Part shown: positions 26,218 through 35,790 of the stretch, piece by piece
Numbering within the stretch: the stretch's first letter is position 1
Layout: each line of letters starts with the position of its first letter
Assembly (NCBI GenBank): GCA_030620095.1
Contig: JAUTXW010000556.1
Location: 787,001 to 851,000, forward strand
Reading direction: 5' to 3'
From: Kuschelorhynchus macadamiae
Lineage: Eukaryota > Arthropoda > Insecta > Coleoptera > Curculionidae
Length of the DNA: 64,000 nt
Program-made: the position numbers and the translations under genes
The notes under the pieces: generated by a model
Seen by the model: the letters and a program-made list of their open reading frames with translations, nothing else
What the model was told of the DNA's origin: nothing
Database searches by the model: none

Positions 26218-27150
26218 TTAGAATTTGATTTTGATGATGTATAAGTGGTTTATATACACAGCATATCTCGGGTTCCAAATTACACTACCAAAATTAAATT
26301 TGCTCAAAACGAAAGAATAATAAAGACAGACGATTGCTTTAATATTCGTAAACCTGACACACTTACGCAGAACATAACCCAACATTCTGGATGATTGAGA
26401 AGCCATTATTTCGATGTGTCGATCGAACAATAATTTTGAATCAAATGTAATACCCAAATCACGCACATAATCAACTTTGGAAAGGGTTTTGCCGCCTACC
26501 TTACAGTCAAACAAATTCAGATCCTCCTGAACACTTTTGCAATTATCAAGGGACTGTAGTTTTCTAAATATTTTTGAATCGTCGGCGTAAATTAGGAAAT
26601 TACAATTATGAAGGCAAGATTTAATTTTATTGATGTATATAATGAAAAATAGGGGCCCGAGATGCGATCCCTGTGGGACACCCGAGCTATGACTAATCGA
26701 GTCTGAGTAGTAGCCTTGAAGGGACACAAAGAGTGATCTATCCTTAATGCAAGAGTCTATCCATTTTAGGAGGCAGCCACCGACACCAACTTCAGCTTAC
26801 CTCATCAAATCGGTATATATGGCGTCCACCTGTACTCTATCATCTAAATGATCATAAAGGTACTCAGTATAAAAGTCCTCGAAGTCGTGCTGCTCTGATA
26901 CTATTATATTCCTAACTAAATTAAAAATATATTCATAAACCAATTTTTCAAAAATTTTCACAACAGCGACTGACAACTTACTAATTGGGTGATAATTCAT
27001 TACATCTTCCCGATTCCCACCCTTAAATATTAGGACAATCTTTGCGGATTTCCAACTATCAGGAAATTTTCCACACTTTAAGGACAAATTGTATAATAAG
27101 GTGAGCGGCCTTCTTATACAACCAAAAATTACATAAAACGGAATTATTGT
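26218..27150 (-). pseudogene. Non-LTR retrotransposon reverse transcriptase, internally deleted
   Basis: Minus-strand blocks in order: RRPLTLLYNLSLKCGKFPD, SWKSAKIVLIFKGGN, NYHPISKLS, KIFEKLVYEYI and VDAIYTDL. A stop follows, then SGVPQGSHLGPLFF, LIYADDSKIF (the YADD active site), VRDLGITFDSKLLFDRHI and SKFNFGSVIWNPRYAVYI. This is the jockey-like non-LTR RT order. The SKAFDRV segment after the TDL block is missing, and so are about 30 residues between the DL block and VGGKTLSK. These deletions keep the frame apart from one stop. No endonuclease was seen upstream, so it is a 5'-truncated dead copy. Confidence 0.88.
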
Positions 27151-27650
27151 ATGAATAGACCAAAATGCATTTATTAACAGTTTTTCGCCACTTTTACAGG
27201 TAAGTTAATTCTAATACTATATGTATCGAAAGTTTAACAAACTAAATCAGTAATGTAATGGTAATTAGGCAGTAAATAGTATGTAATTTTCTACGAAACC
27301 TCTAAACATTAGAAAAAAACCCTCTTAAAACTCGAGAAAAACCGCTAACGGATGAACCAAATCAATATGGCTGACATTTACCAAAATTTACCTGGTACCC
27401 TTAGCCGTAAAACTCTCCATTAAATTAGCAATCTAATAAACCTCTATTGTGTAGGCATACACAATAAAGGTAGGGGGGCAGGTACGGGTTTTGTTGCCAT
27501 AGAATAGAGAATTTTCGCTTGTAGTTTTTAACGAAAAAGAGGAGGAGTTGAAAAAAATTTAATATTATTATGCAGTTATTTCTGATATTAATAATAATTA
27601 TTAACAAAACTTAAAAATTATATTTTTATTTTAATAATATTTATCATATT
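27151..27650. other. Intergenic, nothing recognised
   Basis: AT-rich. The 60-codon minus frame at 27425 has no domain. Confidence 0.4.
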
Positions 27651-27652
27651 AT

Positions 27653-28500
27653 GCTTCTTTCTCAGCATTCAGTTCCCTTTCACTATCACTGTCGTCTTCG
27701 TCTATGCCTAAAGTAATTGTTAAGGGCTTAACACTACTATTTATAAAATTATAAGAGTCTTCAACCTTAATTACATGTCTAATAGAATATTTCTAGCTAT
27801 GTACAGAAATATTATTTACACATTAAAATTAAATTAAATCTATTAGAGTAGTACTTAGTGTGGGAGAAGTGTTTCTCTCCTAATCATGGCTTTTAATTCA
27901 TGCTAGATATTTTCGTTAGGCTTAAAAATACAATAATACGAAGGAAGACGCAAAACTGTATGATCAGAGGCACTAGCAAGATTATCACACATATATTCTT
28001 TTTTAATGTTATATGCTTTTAAAACATTTAAAAGATCCTTTTTTGCATAAGTTTCTTCGAAATATATATCATTTTTTATTATATAGTTTCGAAGTTCTCT
28101 TTTTGTAATGCATGAATTGGCTATGTTCTTCGAAGATACTAACAAAAAGTTTGGACTAAAACCATTTTCTATGAGGGAGCTTTGGTTTGGCACTTACTGA
28201 TTGAATCGTCCCATCCTATTTTGGGGATGGGATTTAAATAATCTCGAGATCATTCTTGTAATCGCTGGGATTCCATTAACACTTGCCTTTTATTTATGGT
28301 CCGATATTTCAAACCCATTGCTTTAAGAATTTTCTATTGTAGGAATCGTTTGTTCATTATACATGTCATACATTTTTCTTCGAATTTACTCTTTAAGAGC
28401 TTCTTCGATACTTCTAAATTTGCCGATGTCGGGCCGTTGTTTCCTTAGTGTAATGGTTTTGGTCACGATATCTTTTACCGTCGATAAAGGAACTTTAGTT
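27653..28500 (-). pseudogene. DDE endonuclease-type transposase relic (Tc1/mariner/IS630-like), centre deleted
   Basis: On the minus strand the N-terminal part reads STVKDIVTKTITLRKQRPD and RRKMYDMYNEQTIPTIE, a helix-turn-helix-type region. Next come YRTINKRQVLMESQRLQE and, from 28193, ITKRELRNYIIKNDIYF, KKDLLNVLKAY and HTVLRLPSYYCIFKPNENI. The last corresponds to the GHxVLRLPPYHCxLNPIExIW block before the final catalytic acid. In another frame the C-terminus VEDSYNFINSSVKPLTITL then EDDSDSE ends at 27653. Frame changes and the missing catalytic middle show it is inactive. It is adjacent to Penelope-like ends but unrelated to them. Confidence 0.78.
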
Positions 28501-28694
28501 AAAAAGCACGTTTTGCTCAAACTTACATCTTGAGTATACACTTTCTTTAAAAGAGATAAATAAACTTTTTAATAATTTCCTTGGCATCAAGGAATAAGTG
28601 TTATTTTTTGGAAATTCCACTTCCGGATGCACATTTTTTTTTACTTGATAACACAATAACACAGCTCTAACTTTGAAAAAAACAACAGATAACA

Positions 28695-28990
28695 TAGAAC
28701 GAAAGCATTCACGCTTATGGTCAATTAAGAAATCATGATTCTGGAAATTAGACCATGTCAAGATGAAATCACTTTCCGACGTTTCGCCTTCGATTGCACG
28801 AGGCATCTTCAAAGATCTTTACTTCATGAGTTCGAAACAACGAGCTCGGAGAGACCCAGGTCGGCTACTTATAATCGACATGTGTTTACCGAACCGTGAC
28901 TCGGTGTAACGATCGGTTTCCACGTATGATGTAGACTGAAGCCCGTATTTCTATTAAAATTGTTAGGATGCTTATAAATTTCAATTATTC
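28695..28990 (-). mobile_element. Penelope-like 3' end, inverted partner copy
   Basis: The reverse complement of this segment matches 29210-29480 nearly throughout. Shared words include TTTAATAGA, CTTCAGTCTACATCATAC, GGAAACCGATCGTTACACCG, GTGCAATC, AGGCGAAAC, GGAAAGTGATT and GACATGGTCTAAT. Its hammerhead-like core is at 28778-28813: TTGAAGA (first C changed to T), GCCT/AGGC helix, GAAACGTC. The two copies lie head to head with the GIY-YIG part between their junction and the right copy. Confidence 0.8.
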
Positions 28991-29330
28991 CTTTCCAAAG
29001 GGAAGGAGTATATGCAATTCCTTGTGCCTATGTTGGAGAAACTGACGATCCATATAGACTAGGCTTAAAGAACATTAACGATGTATCAGAAAAAAAAATT
29101 GTACAATCTGCTGTATCTGAACACCAACATTCCACTCGACATGTCATAAATGTAAAAAAAAAAGTTCATGCATGGGTTTCTGGATTCTATAAAGAGAAAA
29201 TTAGAGAATCTTTTGAAATTTATAGGCACTCTAACAATTTTAATAGAGATACGAACTTCAGTCTACATCATACCTGGAAACCGATCGTTACACCGAGTCA
29301 AGGTTCAATAAACACAGATCGACTATAAAT
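28991..29330 (+). pseudogene. Penelope-like GIY-YIG endonuclease relic
   Basis: Around 29020 the frame reads AYVGETDDPYRLGLKNI, then KIVQSAVSEHQHSTRHVINVKK, VSGFYKEKIRESFEIYRHSNN, and FSLHHTWKPIVTPSQ at the end. This follows the order of the GIY-YIG domain at the C-terminus of Penelope-like elements (VYxGETGRSxxxRxxEH, AVAEHxxxxGHxI, REAxEIxxxxxxxNR). The first conserved Arg region is damaged and no RT precedes it, because the inverted partner copy begins at about 28990. Confidence 0.75.
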
Positions 29331-29480
29331 AGCCGGCTCGGGATTCTCCGAGCTCATTCGGTGTTCCGATCTCGTGACGTAAAGATCCCTGAAAATGCTT
29401 TGTGCAATCTAAGGCGAAACTCGGAAAGTGATTCCATTTTGACATGGTCTAATCCCAAGAACCATGATTTTTTAAAAAAA
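29331..29480 (+). mobile_element. Penelope-like 3' tail with degenerate hammerhead-like core
   Basis: Follows the GIY-YIG relic. The core at 29389-29424 reads CTGAAAA, GCTT..AAGGC, GAAACTC. The G8 equivalent is changed to A and the CGTC is damaged. It then reads GGAAAGTGATTCCATTTTG and ends near ACCATGATTTTTT. Confidence 0.65.
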
Positions 29481-30085
29481 CAACATATATTTTACTAAAT
29501 GCACAGTTTGACTAACACATAAATGCTAATATAAAAAACATTTTAACATCCAGACCTGTATTCAGGTAGTCAATATCTAAAGCGTTACGGTTAAGGGTAC
29601 CAGTTAAATTTTATTGGAGCGAAGAAATCAATGAATAATTCTAAAACGGTCATTACCGGGTGGTTGGGAGGAATTAATCCCTCTGTCACGCTTTATTGTT
29701 TTGTTATGTACCTTTCAGTATATCTAATCTAAGGGCGAGACAATAATGAGGCAACGTTTTTTTGCAGCAGTATTATTTCTTAGTACCCAACAAACACAAA
29801 TTATAATTATTTTTACCTATAAAAACATCACTTTACTAAAACACCAATTTACTTTAGAAATATTAAAATCTCTTGATATGCAATTTACTTTTTATTGGAT
29901 TTACCTTCTTAATTTGGAATGCGTCCACTATAAATCAACAAAATTACTAGATCTATATAAAAATATATTAGATTTATAATGCAATTTTATAGTTGTCTAT
30001 TGTGTAAAATCTACCTTATGTCGATTGAACATATTTTGCAACTCTCTATCTTTTTGAAATGGATTATGAGCCTCCAAATCGCACG
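29481..30085. other. AT-rich intergenic DNA, no gene seen
   Basis: The plus frame at 29746 has low-complexity composition and no domain. Confidence 0.4.
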
Positions 30086-30089
30086 TTAT

Positions 30090-30525
30090 TAACAACAAAA
30101 AAAAACCGAAAGAGGCAGAAAATGCATTTCTCATCTTTGGTCGCATCGTCGTCGACGGCATCCGACTCCCGGTAATTGTTATGTGCCATAAAAAGCCGCA
30201 GCGCCGACAAGTTTGTTTTCTTTTAAACCGTTCACTCTGATAATTTTGCTGAGCAGCAGCAGCAGCTGTGTGTGAATTCGCCGCAAATGACTTAATCTGC
30301 ACTTTTCCGCGAATTAAGAATCTTTCCTATTAGTGCACCATATTAGAGTAGCGATGTTGTTCCAGCACGTAAAACGAAGGAATGCCCGTTGTGGCTTTTT
30401 AAAGCGCACAGCTACAATAGATGATTGCCCGGTGGTATCTTGTTCTTGTGTCCCGTTCCGAGAAAAATGTGAATAATATGTGTGTACGGACTACCAGCAG
30501 CAGCAACTCAACTAACTGCACGGAT
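30090..30525. other. CG-richer islet with CAG runs, candidate regulatory DNA
   Basis: Contains GTCGTCGACGGCATCC, AGCCGCAGCGCCG, a CAGCAGCAGCAGCAG-like run near 30251 and CAGCAGCAGCAAC near 30498. CCATAAAAAGCC (caudal/Hox-like) lies near 30186. A 101-codon minus frame (29997-30302) includes an alanine run from the CAG tract but no domain, so I do not call it a gene. Confidence 0.3.
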
Positions 30526-31041
30526 AATTATTTTGTACCTACTAAGTGACATAAGAACGTATTTTTATTACACTGTCTGACTCTTCAAAGTGGGCTGCGG
30601 AATTATTAAATAAACCTTTTGGTAACTTATATAAATTTGGAAATATACCACTAAGATAAAAAAAACTTAATATTTTAAGTTGATAAATAAAGAAATATTA
30701 GTTAACAGGCAATAAAAGGCAAAAGTTATCATTGCGTTCAACTTAGCAAATATGCTGTAGCATATTTAAAAATTGCCTTTAATTTTTATGCTACTATTTT
30801 TGATTTTATTTATAAAATAAATTTTAAATAATGTATAAAAAATAAATATTTTAAATTATGCATAAGAATTTTAATATGCATTTGGAACAGTTCTAACACA
30901 ATTGCCAGCTAGTTCGAGGTTGTTATTTTAACTCGTTTAGGCTGTTTTTAAATAGCCTAGATTTTTTGGTGCTCCAAATCCTTTTTGGGTAGCCTTTCAT
31001 GTGTCTGTGGCCGATAAGATCGGATGACCCGTTAGCATTAA
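30526..31041. other. AT-rich intergenic DNA, no gene seen
   Basis: Ends in TTAA (31038-31041), the apparent left target site of the next element. Confidence 0.4.
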
Positions 31042-31142
31042 AACATTATGACTCTTGATCTAGCCATGTCGCGAAAAACCGACCAATCAAATTCGACGTT
31101 TTGTTTTCAGGGTCATAATGTTACTGTGCGCCAGATCTAGGG
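31042..31142 (+). repeat. Left inverted terminus, itself partly palindromic
   Basis: The first 11 bases (AACATTATGAC) are repeated in inverse orientation at 31112-31122 within GGGTCATAATGTT, so the end can fold back on itself as well as pair with the right end. Confidence 0.8.
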
Positions 31143-31249
31143 TCAGATTCTCCTGAGCAGTTTCGCAGACAAGTGACACCTGTTTCATCCCTGTTTAAAC
31201 CGATTTTTTAAGTTACAACTGAATAATTCTTACATGCCATTTACTAATC

Positions 31250-31715
31250 AGAAGCCAAATGAAACTATGGCTGAAATGTTCAGATAAATTAAGGTCAGAT
31301 ATCAGTCTGACACCCAGGAATGATATGGCAAATTGTCATGACTTAACTGAGATCCAGCCAGAGGAAGATATTAGTACCGAATCATTCGACTCGCTCCTTA
31401 ATGTAATGAAGGAAAAAATACAAAATTTGATACTACTGCCCATCGTCTGAAGAAATTTGCTGCGAGGCTTAATTTAGTTAAAACAAAAAATGCATGGGAG
31501 AGTTCTCTAAATAACGCTGGAAGCTGCAACCCGCTGAAATTTAAAAGGAGATCGGCAGTTCACGTGCAACCAACGTCTATTGCTAGACGAAAACCAGGAA
31601 TTGAAAGGGGATGCAAAAGAGCTCCTTTAGGTCACGCAGCACAATGTGAACCCTTAAAGAAAAGGCCAAAAAGGCGACACAACTTGGCCGAGAATGTCAG
31701 CAAATCTTCCTAATG
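31250..31715 (+). pseudogene. Relic of a repetitive insect protein inside the TTAA element
   Basis: A plus frame reads THRLKKFAARLNLVKTKNAW and then AVHVQPTSIARRKPGIERGC, RPKRRHNLAENVSK and finally LPNAIKDG. I recall similar QPTxxxRRKxxxxRG and KRKHxLxxNVxxNxPNAxxH tails in uncharacterised repeat-encoded insect proteins, but cannot name the family. The frame is broken near 31449 by a stop. It points toward the minus-strand gene relic, so the two genes would converge. Confidence 0.45.
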
Positions 31716-32009
31716 CTATTAAAGATGGCTCTGCACATTGAAAATTAATATTTCTCTTTTGTCTTTAATAATAAATATGTACTTTTTACCTGGTTTAATA
31801 AAAAGTTGTATCTTATAATTTTTTAAAATATTTTTTTACATCAGGTATTCCAAACTTAATATAATATATACTGTTTGATATTAATAGTTTATAAAAACAT
31901 TCTGACCCTCACACACACGGCAAAATGTACACTTTAGGTGGGCAAAAATACTTCTTTAGTAAAACTCGCAATTGGTGACACTTTATGGTAAAATAATGCA
32001 AAAAATAAG

Positions 32010-33040
32010 TATACGGATTAAATAAAATTACCTAAATAAAGGTTAGACGAAAAAACTGACCCAAGCAGATAATGGTCCAAGAATAAAATAATTCGCGTAG
32101 ATATCTGATACCTACTGGTTTTTACTCTTAGTTTTCTAAAAATGACTTCGGCCTGGTTAAAAAACTGCCTTACTTTGTTGATGATGGCTTTAAATTTTTC
32201 CAATACATTTGTTTAACATTATTGGATTCAATAAATATTATTTCTAATGGTACAATTTTCGACAGTATTATATGAGAATCCCTATAAGGCGAACGATTTG
32301 AAATATTTTGTTTGGTAATACTATGACTATGACCCCTGTACCAACTCATCCCCATTTATAAATAACATTGATTTATCTGGAACTCTTTCTAATACTGCTA
32401 ATGGAATTTGCCTTAAACGTTCTACAGTAAGCTGTAATAGATCTTTTAGAGGAATTCTAGCTTCACGTTCGGTAATCAAACTGTTTGGTGAGTAACATTG
32501 TTTTTTCGCCACAGGTATAACATCATATAGTGGATAGCACATCTTTGTATATTAATATATTGTTCTTTTCCCAAATCACAGTCATTCTATTAAACGCTTC
32601 CTCTATAGTATAAGAGCAAAATTTCGATGTTGCTGATGGAAATTCATGGGCAATCTTCATGTGTTTGAGTTGTTGGAGAGTTACGCTAACAGCTAATTTT
32701 ACAACCTCTGCTGTACTTTTTTACCACTTGTAACTAGATACTTTTCTGTGGCAAAACACATTTTTTTGTTTGCTATTTTCTGTTATGAAAGACATAACGC
32801 TTCTGGATTTGGTTTTTTGGAAGAATCAAAAAAAGATTTCTGAGGTCTGCCTCTTCTTTTAAGGACATTTTCTTTGGTGTTATTGCCGGTTAGTTTCGGA
32901 AAATTTACTTCAGTTTTAAGCCAGTTGTCTTTTTTTTTTTGTAAAAAATACTCGATATTTCAATGACTAGCTCGCCAACTAGCAACACATTTACTTACAA
33001 ATTCCTTAACCACGTCTTTTACATTTTTGACACAATCTTA
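32010..33040 (-). pseudogene. Relic of a second, larger protein inside the TTAA element
   Basis: On the minus strand several frames give ordered blocks: ASWRASH..IEYFLQKK, DNWLKTEV, RRGRPQKSFFDSSKK, YPLYDVIPVAKKQCYSPN, ITEREARIPLKDLLQLTVER, GHSHSITKQN, SHIILSKIVPLEI and MYWKNLKPSSTKYCR. The order GRPxKxF-SSxR, CYPxxxxxxITExxAxIxLQxLLDxT, GHSxYKQ and WKNPxPSSTRFCRP matches a widespread uncharacterised repeat protein of insects and cnidarians as I remember it. It is probably the transposase. Stops and frameshifts are frequent. Confidence 0.5.
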
Positions 33041-33722
33041 GTTAATATATTTTTCCAATGTATAGCTTACCAAATGGTTAGCGCATTTGGGAGAATTTAA
33101 TTTAAAAAATTTGTGCTCCTGTAGTGCCCAAAATAATTCTAGAATAGTGGCCCGTTTCGTCTTAGAAATACCTGGTTGATTTCTGTGATTTTCTGTAAAC
33201 AAAGAGCTATTTCAGAGAAAATGCACTTTTCTGAACTCTAATTTTTTCATATATTGAAAATGAATCTTTAATCTTATCTTTTCTGTATAGAACTTTACGG
33301 GACTCGTTGGGACTTTTTTTATAGGGCTAACGAAAAGTTAAGTTTTAGTTTTTAAAACTTATAAAATACGTTGTTACAAAATGTCTAATTATTCAAATGC
33401 AAAAAACATATAGTAAACAAGTAAAAACAAAATATTATCCCCATACCGAGAGGTTCCGAATCCATGGATTCAACTAGTTGTAACTTGTTTTACTAAAGTT
33501 AGAGCGAACACGCTTATCATGCGAATAATTAAACGCGACTGATAATATGAGAGCCTAATTAAATTGCTTTATTTTGGAGGTTTATTGCCAGGGATATTAT
33601 TATTTTTTTGAAATAATATTGTCAAATATACTTATAAACGTATAAAAACATAAATATTCGCATTTGGTCATAGTGAAAAATTGCATTTATGTCCACCTAA
33701 ATTATTCATTTTGCTGTATGTG

Positions 33723-33825
33723 CCTCGATCTGGCATACAACAACATTATGACCCTGAAAACGGAACATTGAATTTGATTGGTCGGTTGTGCGCCGTGCCA
33801 TAGTTAGATCTAAGGTCATAATGTT
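33723..33825 (-). repeat. Right inverted terminus
   Basis: Inverse counterpart of 31042-31142 with scattered substitutions. It has the same internal palindrome: AACATTATGACC at 33742 and GGTCATAATGTT at the outer edge. Confidence 0.8.
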
Positions 33826-33829
33826 TTGA

Positions 33830-34870
33830 TTAGCAGTGGAATTAGAGTTATCCAAATTTTAGGGTAAGCCGATATTAAAACAAATAAGGTCTATATGTTA
33901 ATTTCTGCTTATGTTATTTAGACCTTCAGTATTTTAAACTCGATTTCGATTTGGTACACAAAACCTGTTGAGTCATAAGGGCGGGGGACTAAGATTCTAA
34001 CCACATGCTTCGCTAAATGAAATACATCACACCTGGCACGTCTTCGCCCAATCTTGGTTGATTCAAAAACCTAGGACGTACAAAGCTCTGTAAATTTTAT
34101 GGTTTGATTAATTACATAATTTAGTTCTAAATATGTTTGGATTAATATATAACAGAGAATTTCTGCATTAATATATTGCCTAAGTTGTAGATATTAAACT
34201 AAGATCTCAAAGGGTTTGGACTCAAGAAAGTTTTTAAATTTTAACTTATTGTACAATACTATGAAAACCAGACACTAAATTATTTGTAGGGACTATAATA
34301 AGCAAGACTATTAGCCTGTTGTCTCAGGTAGACGAAACTTTACTATTTGTATAAAGTTGCCAGTCAGTTTTAAATAAAATACTTATTGTTTACTTCACTG
34401 ATCTCCACAACCTAATTATTTATATATTTTGACAATTTTCTTAATTTTCAAAATAAATCAAGTGGCGCCCCAAAACTTAATGGTAACTACATCCTACACT
34501 GCCAAATACTCTCCGATGAACAGCAAACACACTCTTGTTTAGTAAATTAGCCGTCTTATGTATATATAGATAATATTAAAAAAGAGGCACGCCGCAATGT
34601 AAGTGTAAATAAAAAACTCGTAATCGTGTTTTATTTTTAACACGAATGCATAAGCACCTGTGGTAATAGAGTATCAAGTTAGGCAAAGATTTTGTTCTCT
34701 TGGTAATCATAAATGTCAGTTTTGCTCCTGTTGGTGACTCTGGTGTAGTTCTGTTTGTTAAGTTTTGGCACTGGTTATACTCGTCTCTCAACTAGTTGAC
34801 TGTACTGATAAAGACTTTAAGACCGAAACACGTGTCTACGGTTAGCCACATTCTATTTTGCGTTAGCGGT
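33830..34870. other. Intergenic, mostly nothing recognised
   Basis: AT-rich. Near 34806-34842 ACTGATAAAGACTTTAAGACC followed by GAAACACGTGTC has a weak hammerhead-like layout. The minus frame at 34576 has no domain. Confidence 0.35.
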
Positions 34871-34879
34871 CATCCCAAA

Positions 34880-35790
34880 AGAATTCCTTTTTTACTATAT
34901 ATAAGGACCCCTCCCAATTTTCGATAAAGGACCTTCAATATGCTCGTTTGCTCGTACTGACAAAAAATTAATGATGACTAAAAAAAAGGTCTCTTTTAGT
35001 TTTCTATATATTTTTTTATCTTTTAAATCTTGTTTTATGCATTTCCACCTATTCTCTATGGGGTCAAGTCCGGACTTGGTAGCTGCCATTTCAAAACATC
35101 CACTGACTGATCTAGAAACCATTTTTGTAAAGCCCAAATGCATGTTTTTTCTATTTTATGTAGATGATCACGATATCAAGACATTGCTCCCCAAACCATC
35201 ATAAATCCTCTTCTGTGATTCACAGCCTTAACCGTATAGCCTGGGTTAAGACTACGATTTGGGAACGACTTACATAACTTTTTCCATTATTACCGAACCT
35301 CTCAAATTTGGATTCATTACTCCAGAGAAATCATCATCATCATCAATCAAATTAGTGTCACTATCCTGATAAATCTAGGAGGCACGTTGCCATAGCCATT
35401 GGCATTGAAAAGAAATAGACGCAAAATATTACGATTTATTTTTTTGTCTATTTCTTTTGAATGCCAATAGCTAGGGCAACGCGCTCCTTTAAATTTACTT
35501 CACACAGCCTGCGTCTATTAGTTCTTCCAAACATGTTTCTGCCTTGTTGGTCTATAACTCCTCGTTTAATTTGGGTAGGGTTCAAAAAAGAATGAGTTTT
35601 ACTCATTTGTTGAATGAGTCCATTATTTTTGTAGTTTTCCGCTTTCTAGGAGCTCTGGGTTTATTTTGTGTGCGATATGTTTCCTCATATCCCTGGCAAT
35701 AAACCTTTCTTGAACACTTTAATTTTTTTGAATCTCGAATAAGAGTTCGTTTCTCAAGACCAGTGTTTTTTTGAATCACTAGAATCCCAA
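34880..35790 (-). pseudogene. Tc1-like transposase relic
   Basis: Minus-strand pieces in order: PRAPRKRKTTKIMDSF, MSKTHSFLNPTQIKRG and RTNRRRLCEVNLKERVALAI (HTH region). After an inserted hairpin come SNESKFERFGNNGKSYVSR (FSDESKF block, D now N), NPGYTVKAVNHRRGFMMVWG (TVKHGGGSVMVWG block), then HLGFTKMV and LDPIENRWKCIKQDLKDKKI (the DLNPIENLW block, with one catalytic acid). About 60 residues between the VWG block and the C-terminal part, including the second catalytic region, are missing, and stops and frameshifts occur. This is a non-functional copy. Confidence 0.82.
35377..35490. repeat. 39-44-bp inverted repeat with ~25-nt loop inside the Tc1 relic
   Basis: The left arm 35382-35420 and the right arm 35446-35484 pair with four mismatches over 39 bp. 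Both arms contain ATTGGCATT-like and AAAAGAAATAGAC sequence, and pairing continues outward through AGGAG with one gap. The right arm reads as transposase (KERVALAI) on the minus strand, so the left arm looks like an inverted duplication of it. Confidence 0.85.

Larger units (their letters stand above)
31042..33825. mobile_element. Decayed DNA transposon with ~100-bp inverted termini and TTAA-like flanks
   Basis: The left end 31042-31142 and the right end 33723-33825 are inverted copies. Read inward, both begin AACATTATGAC, pass GATCTA, GACCAATCAAATTC and TTTTCAGGGTCATAATGTT, and end near CCAGATC. TTAA precedes the left end and TTGA, one change from TTAA, follows the right end. That suggests a TTAA target duplication as left by piggyBac or Kolobok elements. 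Inside are two convergent gene relics (31250-31715 plus, 32010-33040 minus). The transposon superfamily is not assigned. Confidence 0.8.

Noticed and set aside
29997..30302. 101-codon minus frame with an alanine run
   Set aside because: The alanines come from a CAG tract. The rest has no motif.
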